This document shows positions 1-11,700 of a DNA stretch of 64,000 nucleotides, in pieces. The notes under the pieces were generated by a model that saw only the letters and a list, made by a program, of their open reading frames with translations, ran no database searches and was not told where the DNA came from. Both the position numbers and the translations under genes were made by a program. Position 1 is the stretch's first letter. Every line of letters begins with the position of its first letter. The stretch spans positions 496,001 through 560,000 of the forward strand of contig VTFK01000097.1 in NCBI GenBank assembly GCA_009617715.1, written 5' to 3'. Source of the stretch: Plectrocnemia conspersa. Its lineage: Eukaryota; Arthropoda; Insecta; Trichoptera; Polycentropodidae.

Positions 1-1890
1 CGTTTTTATCTTTAGTAGGAGCTTTTATTCTCATTTGTATATATTCAAAGAAACACGTTAGGATCAAATTAAATAACAACCTAATCGTTGACTATTTAAA
101 ATCATACAGTCTACGTAAAGTAGATACTTCACAATGGATGATTGGTTGATTAATGTAATCACTCTGGTATTTTATGTGGGTCAGCATTTATTAGGGCTTT
201 GAATGTAACTGATAAACCACTTACCTACAAAGTGGTCTACCAGCTAATGAAAAACATAAATTGAGTCTGTTAAATTTGAATTGCACTTGTCAAAACCTAA
301 TCACCTAATCAATACACTAGATATAACGATATATAATTTAAAAATGTAGTATTAAGTAAAATATATTATGGATAATTTTTTTTTTTGTAAATGGATTAAT
401 AATTTCATGTTAAGTGTTAATAAAATACAATGAAGCAAAAATATGTATATTGCAATGTAATTTTATTATAGCTAATAAAATATTTAATTTTGACTAAGTT
501 CTAAAGAAATCCATTAAACCCAAACAACCAACTAGTCAATCCACGTGTGCTGCTGCTGATGTGCAATTTCAAGGTTTGGTAATTTCTATATAACGCAGAA
601 ATTTCTCAACCGACGTCGACATTGACACGCCACTTTGCAAACGAAAGCTCGTTGAACCGCGCAACGTAATTGGCATTTCTCGCGCTAAGAATATCTTTAC
701 GTTTTACGGAGTATGGGTACCTAATTAGAAATTTCCAAAAGCTCCGACCACCTGTTCGACGCGACATAAAAACGTAAACTGGCCGTATAAGTCACGTTCG
801 AGAGCATAACGTCGCTCTATGACAATGGTGAAAACCTAGCTCAAAAGTTCCATATTTTTTTCGCAGCACGTTACAATAGTAGCTTTTTTTAGTCAACTGC
901 TCGTCGAAAGCGTAAAATTTTCGTTTATACCCGCTTTGAAATTTCAGCGAAACTCTACCGATAAATAGGCAATACCGGGGAGTCATAAATATGTAGACAA
1001 TAAAAAGAAATTTGTTTAGTGAACATAAACAAAGCGCAATACGCGTGGAAAATATTGTGTGGGCGCTTTTGGTCTGCTCTAAAATTTAGGATGAAAAGCT
1101 GTTTACTATTTTGTTGAATTATATCAACTAAAATTTATATATGATATATTTTAGTATAAACTTCAATATTTTCGATTTATGAAAGGTATTTCGAAAACAT
1201 TTTTGCAAATGCGATATTTGGAAACCGTATATGCCATGTACACATGTAAAGGAAAATCAGCACAATTGAATTCACGCATGAAAATATTTACCATTCACAA
1301 ATATCCATAGAGCAAGATAGAAATATTTATATGAATATTTCTACCTCTTACATACGTGATATAGAATGATATTAAATTCGTCGAAAAAGAAACACTGTTG
1401 AATTTCAATGAAAAGCAATCAGGTATTAGATGTATTTATTAAAAACCTTTTTAATAATATTTAAATTAAATTATAATATCGTTTATGTATATTTAGTTTA
1501 TTTATTTGTTTAATTTTACGCATAGTACTAAGATTTTATATTTGTCTACATCTATTTTATTATAAACTATTGAAAGATAGATAATATAAAAAATTAGGAA
1601 TGGGTACAAGAAATAATATAATTAAGTAGTTTTGTGTGCTGCAAATTTATTTTATTTTTAATAAATATTTTTAATAAAAAAAAAAGATTTTGGAAATTTG
1701 TCACTGCCAAAATATATACAAATTTACTACTCTTATTAATATTAAATATATTTTATTTTTCAATTCCTAGATTGGAAAATAAAAGTTCTAAAATATTGAT
1801 TTTGGTGTAAATTTAACTGTTAAATACGTTACGTACCACATTTTAATTATATATTTGGTTATTTTAATAAGAACGTATAGTTAACGTTAT
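1..1890. other. intergenic, with a GC-richer island at about 540-1080
   Basis: I see no gene here. The island from about 540 to 1080 is unique-looking DNA with cgacgtcgac and one AAAGCTCG octamer (644-651). The rest is AT-rich with no recognisable element. The minus-strand open frame at 792-986 has no family resemblance. Confidence 0.5.
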
Positions 1891-1920
1891 AGTTATTTTA
1901 TTAATTATAAAAATGTTTTA

Positions 1921-2750
1921 GATAATATTAGCAAAATAGTAATAAATAACTCTAGTATAGAAATAGTGGATAATATAAAATATTTAGGAGTAATTGTTGA
2001 TACAAAATTAAATTTTAAAGAGCATTGTAATTACATATTAAAAAAAATTAGTAGAAAAATAGGTTTATTATCTAGATTAAGAAATATATTAAGTATAAAT
2101 ACAAAAAAAAAATTTATAATAGTATAATATTGCCCCATTTTAATTATTGTGCAACACTATTAAATATGTTAAATAAATTAGATAAACAAATGTTGCAAAA
2201 AATTACAAAATAGGGCAATGAGAGTAATTTTAAATAAAAAATAGATTAACTAATTGTAAAAGTATGATTGATAGATTAGAATGGTTGAATGTTCAAGAAA
2301 TATTGAGTATGAATGTTTTAGTATTTATATATAAGTTAGAAAATAATATATTACCAAAATATTTTAATAAGTATTTAATAAGAAATAAAGATGTACATAA
2401 ATATAATACTAGAAATAAAGAAAATTTAAAGATAATTAAGTATAAGAAAACGAGTACGGCTAGGGGAATTATGTACGGAGGTTTTGATTTATATAATAGT
2501 CTTCCAAGAGAAATCTGAAACAGCAAAAAAAATATAACGGGTTTCATAAATGGAATAAAAAAACACCTTCGTACATATAGAAATAAATTATAATATTAAG
2601 ACTTTATTATTGTATATTTTTATTTTTTCTTTCTGTATTTTTTATATATTTTTATATATGTTTACTAAATTTGTTAGATGTAAAGATTAGCTATTAAGCT
2701 AAATAAATTAATAAAATAATAATAATAATAAATAATAATAATAATAACAT
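1921..2750 (+). mobile_element. 5'-truncated, decayed non-LTR retrotransposon, RT C-terminus and 3' tail
   Basis: The translation shows NIKYLGVIVDTKLNFKEH followed by RLRNILSIN, then after a frameshift ILPHFNYCATLL. After two stops (TAG at 2210-2212 and TAG about 30 bases later) it continues as DRLEWLNVQEIL, LVFIYKLENNILPKYF, HKYNTRNKENL and DLYNSLPREI, ending in a stop at about 2516. This is the thumb and C-terminal domain of jockey/CR1-group reverse transcriptases. A short 3' UTR and an (AAT)n tail at 2715-2748 follow, typical of target-primed insertions. The active-site YADD region is missing, so the copy is 5'-truncated and has at least one frameshift and several stops. The clade within the jockey/CR1 group is not certain. 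Confidence 0.85.
2715..2748 (+). repeat. (AAT)n simple-sequence tail
   Basis: This run of ataataat with one slip forms the 3' end of the non-LTR relic. Simple-sequence tails of this sort are typical of CR1/jockey-type elements. Confidence 0.85.
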
Positions 2751-2759
2751 ATTAAAGTC

Positions 2760-5700
2760 TTGTTGTTCTGTGCAACCTAGAATAATTATCGCTAATTTTT
2801 TTCTGGTTCGTACCATACAATTCTTGAATACGCTTGCTAAATACAAATATGTGCTTAAAGACATCATGAACTGAAACAGTTAATATAAGATACAGCACAT
2901 ATCTTCAGTTATGCTTCGCCCATATATTAATGATTCAACTTTATTTTTTAAATAAAATTTAATATTAGTAAGTACTTTGTTATGGACCATTGGGAATCTT
3001 TTGAAAGATAATAATAATTTAGAATTCGCCTTGAAGTATTGTGTATATTTAATGCTACCAACGCACAAAATGTTTATCCATTATATACATTGAAAATGTA
3101 AAGAAAATATGTTATTAATTTAATACATGTAAATAAGCTTATAAACAATCGATGCAAGGTAAATAATTAAATAACCCAAGAAGCATTAGCGGCGAGCTTT
3201 CAGCTGTCAAAGCTCGCCTCAGACATAATTCCGATTTGCGATACGTAAGCCGATTCGAGTGAAAACTATCAATTTTGCGTTGTTTCGCGTTGTATAACGG
3301 CAGACGCGCAGGTTCAATGCTCTTCCTGCACCTAATTGATTTTACGGGGCGGCACTTTGGTTGTACACCACACCACTTTTTGACGTCGCCGCTAAGTATT
3401 TTGTATTTATATTATATTTTCATTAGCGTACAAACACGTAGTGGTGAGCAAATATTATACAAAGCTCCGCGGCTGAATTATGTGAATTGATTCGCCGGTA
3501 AAAGCTCCACCTCTATCTCCACCCCTCGTCCGGGGTTAAAGCTCGTTGTCAACGTGCCAGACGAGACCCGGCTGGTTCTTTCTCTCTCCCGGTGCTCCTC
3601 TGTCCGTAACAATAATGAACCATACAATCATGACACGTTCCATTTTTATATGGCCACGCGTGGACACGTAAAGTACGTTCATTATGGATCAATAATCGAT
3701 GTTTAGAGCTTTTACAGCATTTTAAAGCGCTTTAAAGAACTTTAGCAGTGATATCTACTAAGCATTTGAGTTTGGACCGATCTTGACGACAAGAATTCTA
3801 TGTTTATCAATAATATAAAAATATCTAAATTAAATTTTCTTAGGAATTTGGAAAATTTAAAGCGAAAATGGGAATTATCATTTTTTGAAAAATGAAAAAC
3901 ACCGAGAAACCAGAATTTGTAATCATGTCTATAGTAGGAGATAGAGTACCGGTCCCAGAACGCTACTTTGAAGTACTCCAGTTCATATATTTATTAAGAA
4001 TTATATGCGTCTTCTTGTGTGATTATAATGTATACATATATTACGTAACATAAACTATACAGTTCAGGTAAAAGTTTCTCATTTGCTTTTTATTGTTTTC
4101 CACGTCCAAGAATATTGTTGGACATTTTTTTTGATAAACACATTATTGGGACAAAATTAGCTGCTTGCTCTCAAGTATTGGTTTTAAGTTTTTAAGAAGC
4201 AGTTTTTCAAAAGTTTTTTAAATTATAAGGAATACGATATTGGCTGGTATAAATTAATGTTTTCCAACGTTTTTTTTTCGAATAATTACTTATTGATAAA
4301 TTTCATTTCTTAGGAACATACTTTAGTCTATAGTCGCTGTTGTATAGATGCACATATAGAAGCCAGAATTAATTTATTTATAGAAATTTGCCCTTTTACC
4401 GTAAGTGGCTTCAATTCACAATTCGTCTATTCTTTGCAATGCCAACAAATAACTCATAAGCATATTTATTAAATATTTATATGATAGGCATTAACTTGAG
4501 ATATTATTTCTTCTATTATGATTGATCTTATGTCGCGAGTGCAGCATCTATAATACCTATATGTACCGTTAGATAAAAATAATTCGAATAAAAACATCAC
4601 CAACAGACAAAAATATACATGTGTTTTTATGTAGACAATATCACATAAAGCTAAAAATCAAACGCATCCATTAATGCTAATAAACCTATTTGATTTTTAA
4701 TAGTCTATTTAAGAAGTTCATCATTATAAACATATTCTTATTGGTTTGTTTTCATTCCTTTTATACTACAAACAAGTTTGCTTTAATAATAGCAGCCATG
4801 GCGAAACTTTGTTCTACGAATTGTTCAGAAATCGAACTCGATTACGTAGTATCAGTTTCCAGTGTATAGAAAACGCAAATAACCACCGGGCAGAGTTTTA
4901 ATTCGCTAACCGACGTCGATAGTTTATTTTATCCGCTTGTTTATGATGCTTGTATTTCTCGTCACAGCCAGAGAGAGAGATATGTCTGGAAACTTTCCAG
5001 CGAGCTTTTTTCATATTTTAAATAGAAAATAAAAATCAGCGGCGGGCTTATCAGAATTGTGAATATTGAAAGATGAGATTCCAATTTAATTTCGCCCCTG
5101 GCAGCTTTTTAATGTTTGCCTCGTACCGTAAATGTGTACAGAAAAGCCATTGCCTTCTGCTGCGACGTGTAATGAAAATGTCAATATCACTTGATTTCGC
5201 TTTCTTGTTTTCGATTTTTCGCTTATTCTCTTTTGTTGAATAATGTTTTATATTTATATTTTTAATTCTGCAGCTCTTTGCCAATTAGCGCTGTAAACAA
5301 GTTAAAAGCCAACCTGTTAAGCTTTTATACGAGATTAAAATTATTATGGCAGGGTATTTAACATACAATATAGCTAAACAATTATGCTCATAATATATAG
5401 TTCTTAAAATAATAATATTGATTAATGTATTTTATGTATAAAAATTGTAAACCTCATTTTAAAAGTCCATTCAAATACTAAATTAAATATTAAATATGAG
5501 ATGACTATGAATAGCTTAACAACAATAAGCCGTATATATTCAAGTACTATTTTGCTTATAAAACTTACCGACTCATTTAAAAATATAAATATAGTATTCA
5601 AACATGCTGACATACATAATCTAATATTAAAGAATAATATAGATATCATTCTATTCAAAATAATTTAGCTTTGCGACACATCTAGCATGAATTGAATTTT

Positions 5701-5820
5701 TTTATTAAGGAAATATTTCATGATTTCACTCTAGTGGTTTATAACAATAATAAAAACAGAGTGAAAAGAATATCACGATTTTCTTTATGTTAAAAATCGA
5801 GTAATTTTACAACTTTGTTA
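2760..5820. other. intergenic with GC-richer islands at about 3180-3680 and 4790-5170
   Basis: No gene was recognised. Both islands are unique-looking and contain AAAGCTCG octamers (3193-3200, 3209-3216, 3538-3545, 5001-5008). The minus-strand open frame at 5051-5284 runs through an island but shows no known domain. The remaining sequence is AT-rich filler. Confidence 0.5.
3191..3218. repeat. perfect 10-bp inverted repeat around an E-box
   Basis: GGCGAGCTTT at 3191-3200 and AAAGCTCGCC at 3209-3218 are perfect inverted copies. The 8-base spacer holds CAGCTG, an E-box core. It could be a paired binding site or a hairpin. No transposon context is visible. Confidence 0.7.
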
Positions 5821-5859
5821 CGTTTCGGACAAAATTATATGGATTTGCCCTGTTGTTTT

Positions 5860-6060
5860 TTTTATCTACTTCCATATCTCGAAAAAAATATGTTTTATCC
5901 CTTTCCGCTCGTATGGTGCGTGAGACGCACCAGTACTTGGGTCTATATTACTCGTCAGGCGCGTCAGATGCACCATTTCAATTAATGAAATATAACGTCG
6001 ATTTTTGGGTATTTCCTGTGCATGTTTTGAATGGCGTTTTTGCAGTGTTGTAGACAAGAG
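5860..6060. mobile_element. possible MITE-like sequence with nested short inverted repeats
   Basis: GGTGCGT-GAG-ACGCACC (about 5915-5931) is a perfect 7-bp inverted repeat, and a diverged second version, GGCGCGTCAGATGCACC, follows about 45 bases later. Paired GTGCGT/ACGCAC palindromes of this sort occur in short non-autonomous DNA elements. I could not define outer terminal repeats or target-site duplications, so the class and borders are unknown. Confidence 0.3.
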
Positions 6061-6461
6061 TTTCAAGAGTCATACCTTATCAAAAAAATATCATTTTTAC
6101 CTGAATCAAGCCAGGGAGAGCTTATTTATCGGGATAAGTCGGGGTTTTTTTGATGACTAAATTTAACGGCAGATTTGCCGTAGCTTCTCCCAAAGGCAAC
6201 AGTTGGCGATCGCCTTTCGGTTGACACGCGTCGGTGACGTTTTTATTACCTATTCTGTTTTCGACAGTGGCTCGGTTGTCCGTAATTTGTGTCTAAGTGA
6301 AACTATATATAGTGACTGATAATTTTGTTTAATTACCTATTTTGTAATTTTATTGTGAAGTTATTGTAAAGTTATTTTTTAAATATTTTTGTGAAAAAAT
6401 AGTGCTATTGCTAAATATAGTGATTGTGAAGATATGTTTTGTAATGATAGTGTATAATCGT

Positions 6462-7668
6462 ATATTGGGCGACAGTCAAATGGGCGATTCAAAATGGGCG
6501 ACAGACACACGGGCGATGGTCTTTTGGGCGATACAATAATAATGCATTACAAATAAATGTGATGCAAATCATGATCTTATAATTAATTAAATAATTAACG
6601 TAATTAAATACATACGAAAATATAAGTATATTTTTTAGAAAAGAATTAAAAGATGAAAACATTATTCGGTCTAAACAAAGTATAATATACCTACATAAGA
6701 TATATGTATATGTTTATTTACTTATCATTTGTGCATATTTAATCATAAAATTAATCACTTAAACAGTTTGATTTTTTTATTCAAGAATCTAAGAGAGTTA
6801 CTCGATATCATAAAACACTTTACAGTCGGTAATTTTACTTTTTAATAAATACCTACCAAAAAAATGTTTATAGTGGGACCTTACGCGAATTTTTTTTATG
6901 TTTTGAGCCTTGGAAACTACTGTGAGAACAAACTCTTGGAATTCCCAAAAATCGCATATTTTACAGTTATCTATTTTAAATTAGATAGGATTGTTATATA
7001 TAAATATAATAGCACAGAACTAGCGCTGATAAGTGTTTATCGTGGATTTCGCCCTTTACGCGATTTTTTTATATTTTGAAACTTTTAAATTACTGTGAGA
7101 ACAATCTTTTGGAATTTCCAAAAATCGCATACTTTACCGTTATCTATTTAAACTGGATAGGGTAGTTATATATAAATATAATAACCCAGAACTAGCGCTG
7201 ATAAGTGCTTATCGCAGATTTTACCCTTTACGCGATTTTTTTATATTTTGAGAATTATAAATTACTGTGAGAACAAACTTTTGGAATTTCCAATATAATT
7301 TTTCGTTTTAACCCTTTATAGGACACATATTTTTGTTTTATTTACATTTTTTAAAAATTAATTAATATCTTATTTGTCGTTTTAGGCTGCAATATTCTAA
7401 ATTAAGTCAACTTTATATTGAATGGTAAACTGACCTACCAATGTACGTTATCACGGGTGCTCTTGTAACATTAGGTTCATTGTTAAAAAAAAAACATAGG
7501 AAAAATAAACCTTAATTTTGGTGGTATATACATGTACCACTTTGTTCAAGGTGTCCTATAAATAGTTAATGTATATTTTATTAATATTTACAATAAAGCA
7601 AGGCGTGCAAGTTTTTTTTAATTTCTGTCACCCAATAAACCATCGCCCAATTGACCGTCGTCGTCGCA
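6462..7668. mobile_element. non-coding element with 15-bp-spaced GGGCGA iterons at inverted ends
   Basis: At the left end GGGCGA occurs five times (6467, 6482, 6496, 6511, 6526), spaced 14-15 bases apart. The right end carries the inverted form at the same 15-base step: TCACCC at 7628, TCGCCC at 7643 and a decayed copy near 7658. The left end aligned to the reverse complement of the right end gives an imperfect terminal inverted repeat of about 37 bases. Between them lie 173-bp tandem repeats and AT-rich DNA without an open frame. This is probably a non-autonomous DNA transposon, with iterons as transposase-binding sites. The superfamily is not recognised and no target-site duplication was defined. 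Confidence 0.55.
6885..7303 (+). repeat. 173-bp tandem repeat, about 2.4 copies
   Basis: Units begin with acgcga plus a T-run at 6885, 7058 and 7230, so the periods are 173 and 172. Each unit carries actgtgagaacaa, ttggaattccca-like and gaactagcgctgataagtg blocks. The third copy breaks off near 7303. The copies differ at scattered positions, so the duplication is not recent. Confidence 0.9.
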
Positions 7669-8023
7669 TAAAATTACAAACAAATACATATTTACCATAC
7701 AGCTATTCATTAATAAAAGTTTTGTCTATTTTTTAATTAAGATGACACTAACTGCAGCGTTCCATTTGCCCTTCGATGGGGCGATGAGACTAATATTAGT
7801 TTATATAAATATAGATATCTTGTGGGTTTCTTTAATTATGGAAAAAAACGTACAATTTGTAATTCTGCGAGCGATGTAAGCTGGCTTCGTTCGCAGGTAG
7901 ATATATCTAAACCTAAAACCGAGCGGCATATTGTTATTTGTGTATATTTATGGTTTAAACATTTTTCGGTCCCATAAATATTTTAAAAAGGGTCGTCACC
8001 CTATTGTGTTAATTTATTGTTAT

Positions 8024-8775
8024 GGATTGCCAACCAATGGTACTTAGGAGAAAAAAAAAAAAATGTAATTTAGAGAAATGCAAGTATTTGTTCTGATTTC
8101 TTCGTTTTTGATATTAGTTTATTCATATTTATGCTCTACATATATAATTTTAATTTTTAAAAAGAATTTAACATTTTTCATTTTTCCCGAGCTGGCGACA
8201 TACCTAGTACGAAAACGATTACGAGTGCAAAGGGTTATAAGTACAATTGTTAAATTGCTTACTAATATTTTTTTCCGTTGGTTCTTTAATTACCATTTAG
8301 AATTTATAGGAAATTAAAAAAAGTCGTTATTATCATATATTTGCTTTGTAAATAACAAAAAAATTATTATTTAATTTTTTATGAAAGTACTTTTATGCTC
8401 TACAATTATTATTTTTTTTTACAATACAAAAAAGTACATATAATACTTCTATATAATGTTTTATCTATTAATAACTACAATTTAAATGTACTAATACATA
8501 AGCAATGACATTAGCAAAAAGTACATATTTTCTTTTATTTTATATTTTTACATTTTCCATACCACCATAATGTTTTTTATTGATAGGCCACATTATTTTT
8601 AAATTCCATAAAAACTCTTTATATCTTATTTTATTAGCGAATAAATTGACCTTTTTTAACCTTAAGTATTATTGTGTTTTCTTGTAAATAAATAGTAACA
8701 ATACATAAAAATAACATAAAATAGCCGCACAAAAACATTGAGTGGGCCACATGCGGCCCGCGGGCCTTGGATGAT
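8024..8775. mobile_element. possible non-autonomous hAT-like relic
   Basis: The left end reads ggattgccaaccaatggtac and the right end gggccacatgcggcccgcgg followed by gccttgga. These two blocks resemble the opposite ends of hAT elements (TTGCCAACC..., and ...GCGGCCCGCGGGCC before the terminal repeat). The roughly 700 bases between them are AT-rich and non-coding. Exact ends and the 8-bp duplication were not found. Confidence 0.4.
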
Positions 8776-8779
8776 GATG

Positions 8780-11700
8780 ATGATTTTAAATGCAATCGTT
8801 AGGACTAACAACTAAAGCAATATGTAATCTTTACATGCAAATTTACTCACTTTTTTAATAAATATCAATAAAAACGAGCATTTATAACCGTCAAGCGATT
8901 CAGCACAAAAATTTAATATCACAAAAAAAACACCCTCAGGCAGGGGTTACCCGCGCCACTTCATAAATCGCACGAGCCGCCATTTGTTTCAATTTTTAGG
9001 GACGCCTAAATGATTAAGTGTAAACGATACATTTATTTTTGTCATTTTTAATTTTTTCCATTAGCGCGCGCCCGAAATTTTCCCCATGCAACCCGTCCGA
9101 TTCTCAAAAAATCATACCAAAGCCCATCGGGCATCTGGTGCTCGGATTGAAAAATGCAAAAAAAATAACTGTATCCAGGACATTAACACGGGGGTGGAAA
9201 AAAAGGATTGCCAGGATCTCTGGCGGCGACGGTTCGTAATAAACATTTGCAGCCGGTACACACGCTGTAATCTGTTGTCATTAGTCATTTCGAGCTTTTG
9301 TTCGGCCGTCCGGCTTCTGCGTTTTATTGTCGTCGACACAGGGTTATGAAACTCGAGTGCTTGCTAACAAACGGCCCTGCGAGGCTTTATTACGTCATTC
9401 TCGCTAAACTAATTTAATTGCGAGATTCGCGAGCCGAATTTTCGGCGGCCACGTACACGTGAATGAGCTACGTGGCGGAGTTTCCAAACTCAGCCGCCGA
9501 TAGAAATGTGCTTAATTAAAATTTAATGGATTTTGGTACAATGCATCTATCCATTCTCTATTATATTCGCTACCTCATAATCGCAAAAATATATTTTCAC
9601 AATTGGGAAAATTAAATCTGTGACATCTATTTTATTAAATATAAACCATTATACATTAAACAACTGCATACCTTAGCTCAGTTTTATTTTATTAATTTAT
9701 CACGATATATATCCGTGGGACTAGAAAAATCTGTGATAATCGATTGGAATTATAATTATTTATTGATCAAAAACTCCATGCATAACTGAAAAAAAAGACC
9801 AAGGATCAGAGAAGTATATCCTTACCGGAAACAATTAACGCAATAATCTATTATGAACGGCACAAATAACGAAATAATAAGCCAAACTATCGACCGTTAA
9901 TTGAAGATAAAAATGCCCAGCAAACCATTTTCCAAAAGCTAAACAAAAAATACATTGTTGACGGAAGAGGATAATCGTTAATATCCTATTATAATATATA
10001 CCTGATTTATAACACCATTGTTGCCGGATGTATGCAACTCATAAGAAATGCACCAAGAGCTAATTAAATTAAGAAGATAAGAGAGATTTCAGTTTCGAAA
10101 CAAATCATCCAGATTGTTCGAGGAGTCGGGAAAAGTAGGTCCAATAATTTTCTTTTTAATCCCTGATCATATAAAAGCCATAACGTTGCCATTGCAAAAA
10201 TACTTCGACTAAATTTTTCCACTTCGCTTTAAGCTTTAATCCAGCAGAGCTTACGTCAATAGATATTTGAAAAGGTAATTATTGGAAAAATAAGGCATAA
10301 AATTTTGCTCTTCAAATGATATTTTTTGATAAATACGTCTTCAGGTATTCAAATCCTTAAATATTATCAATTTCAAGAATAAAGAAAAGGAATATAATTT
10401 CAATAAATATAAAATTAATTGCAACCAATTTACTTTATTTATTGAAGTTAAATAAAATTAATTAATTATGCTAACACTTAATCCGATTTTGTGTTTTATA
10501 TGCTTCAGTTTACCTTTTAAAAATCAGCATGATTAATTTTTTTAGTTTTTAAAAATCAGTTAAGAAATTATAACTTATTCACAGTATTGTCAAACTACAA
10601 TTAAACAATAATAATAAAAATAAACTACAACTAAATCTATTCGAATATTTCAATTTTTAAATGAGTAAATTAATTAGAATATACAACGATCGATATGTCA
10701 AAATGTGATACATATTTTACTTATATACAGCTAATCGTTTCTTACCATGTGATTTTTAATATACACATGTGTAGTAAGTAAAGGGTCGTCAGCTACACGT
10801 GTCTCGTTAATATTTGTCAAGTAGTAACGTTTTTATATATATACATAAGCCAACGTTCTGTTTTACGTTGCGCGTTAACGTAAACGTAACAAACACTAAT
10901 CTTTCCCTCTCCGACCTAAAGTTTCGTGTGGAAATCGCGTCAGTTTAACAATTAAGCAAATCGTTCGCCAATCTCTCGCAAAGTTTCAGCCCTGAAGGAA
11001 TGTAAATTATTTCATGGAAATCTTTGCTACAACGGCCGTATTTTAAATCAGTTGCAGAATGAACTTTGAAATTAATTATATTTTTCATCGTGCTATTTAT
11101 ATTCGCGTGATGTATAATGTGTGTATTGAAATATGAAGTGATCGATGGGTCGTGTGTGCCATTCTAGCGTGGCTCCCTAATGAAAATACCCGACGGTAAA
11201 GGTCAAACATATACCGAAAATATTATACCAGTCTCGTCGCGGTGCCTATGTTGGGACAGCTGTGGAAAATTATGTCGTTTTTGCGCTGCCAACGCGTTGT
11301 AAACAAAATGAAAATCATTAACTTTGTTAATTGATGCTGCTGTTGCTGCTGTAAATTCACTACCTCTCTAATTGGGCGATCATATATGATATAGTAGGAA
11401 AAATATAATTACTTCATTTATTATATTTATAAATATATGTATATACATATATATAAAATCAAGACTGTGCGAACTTTCAGATTTGCCCGAAAGATGTACT
11501 TAGATATACAGCATAAAATTTTATAATATAATTTTACTGATTTGCCTTAGTATTAAATATTATTGGAACATTATTGGGCCAAGATTGAAACCTTGAGGAA
11601 ATCCTGATGTGGCTATGTATTCAGAATACATACATAAAGAATATGCCATAATGCAATTTTGAAAGTTAAAAGCAAACAATGGTCGACATGTATAAAGTTA

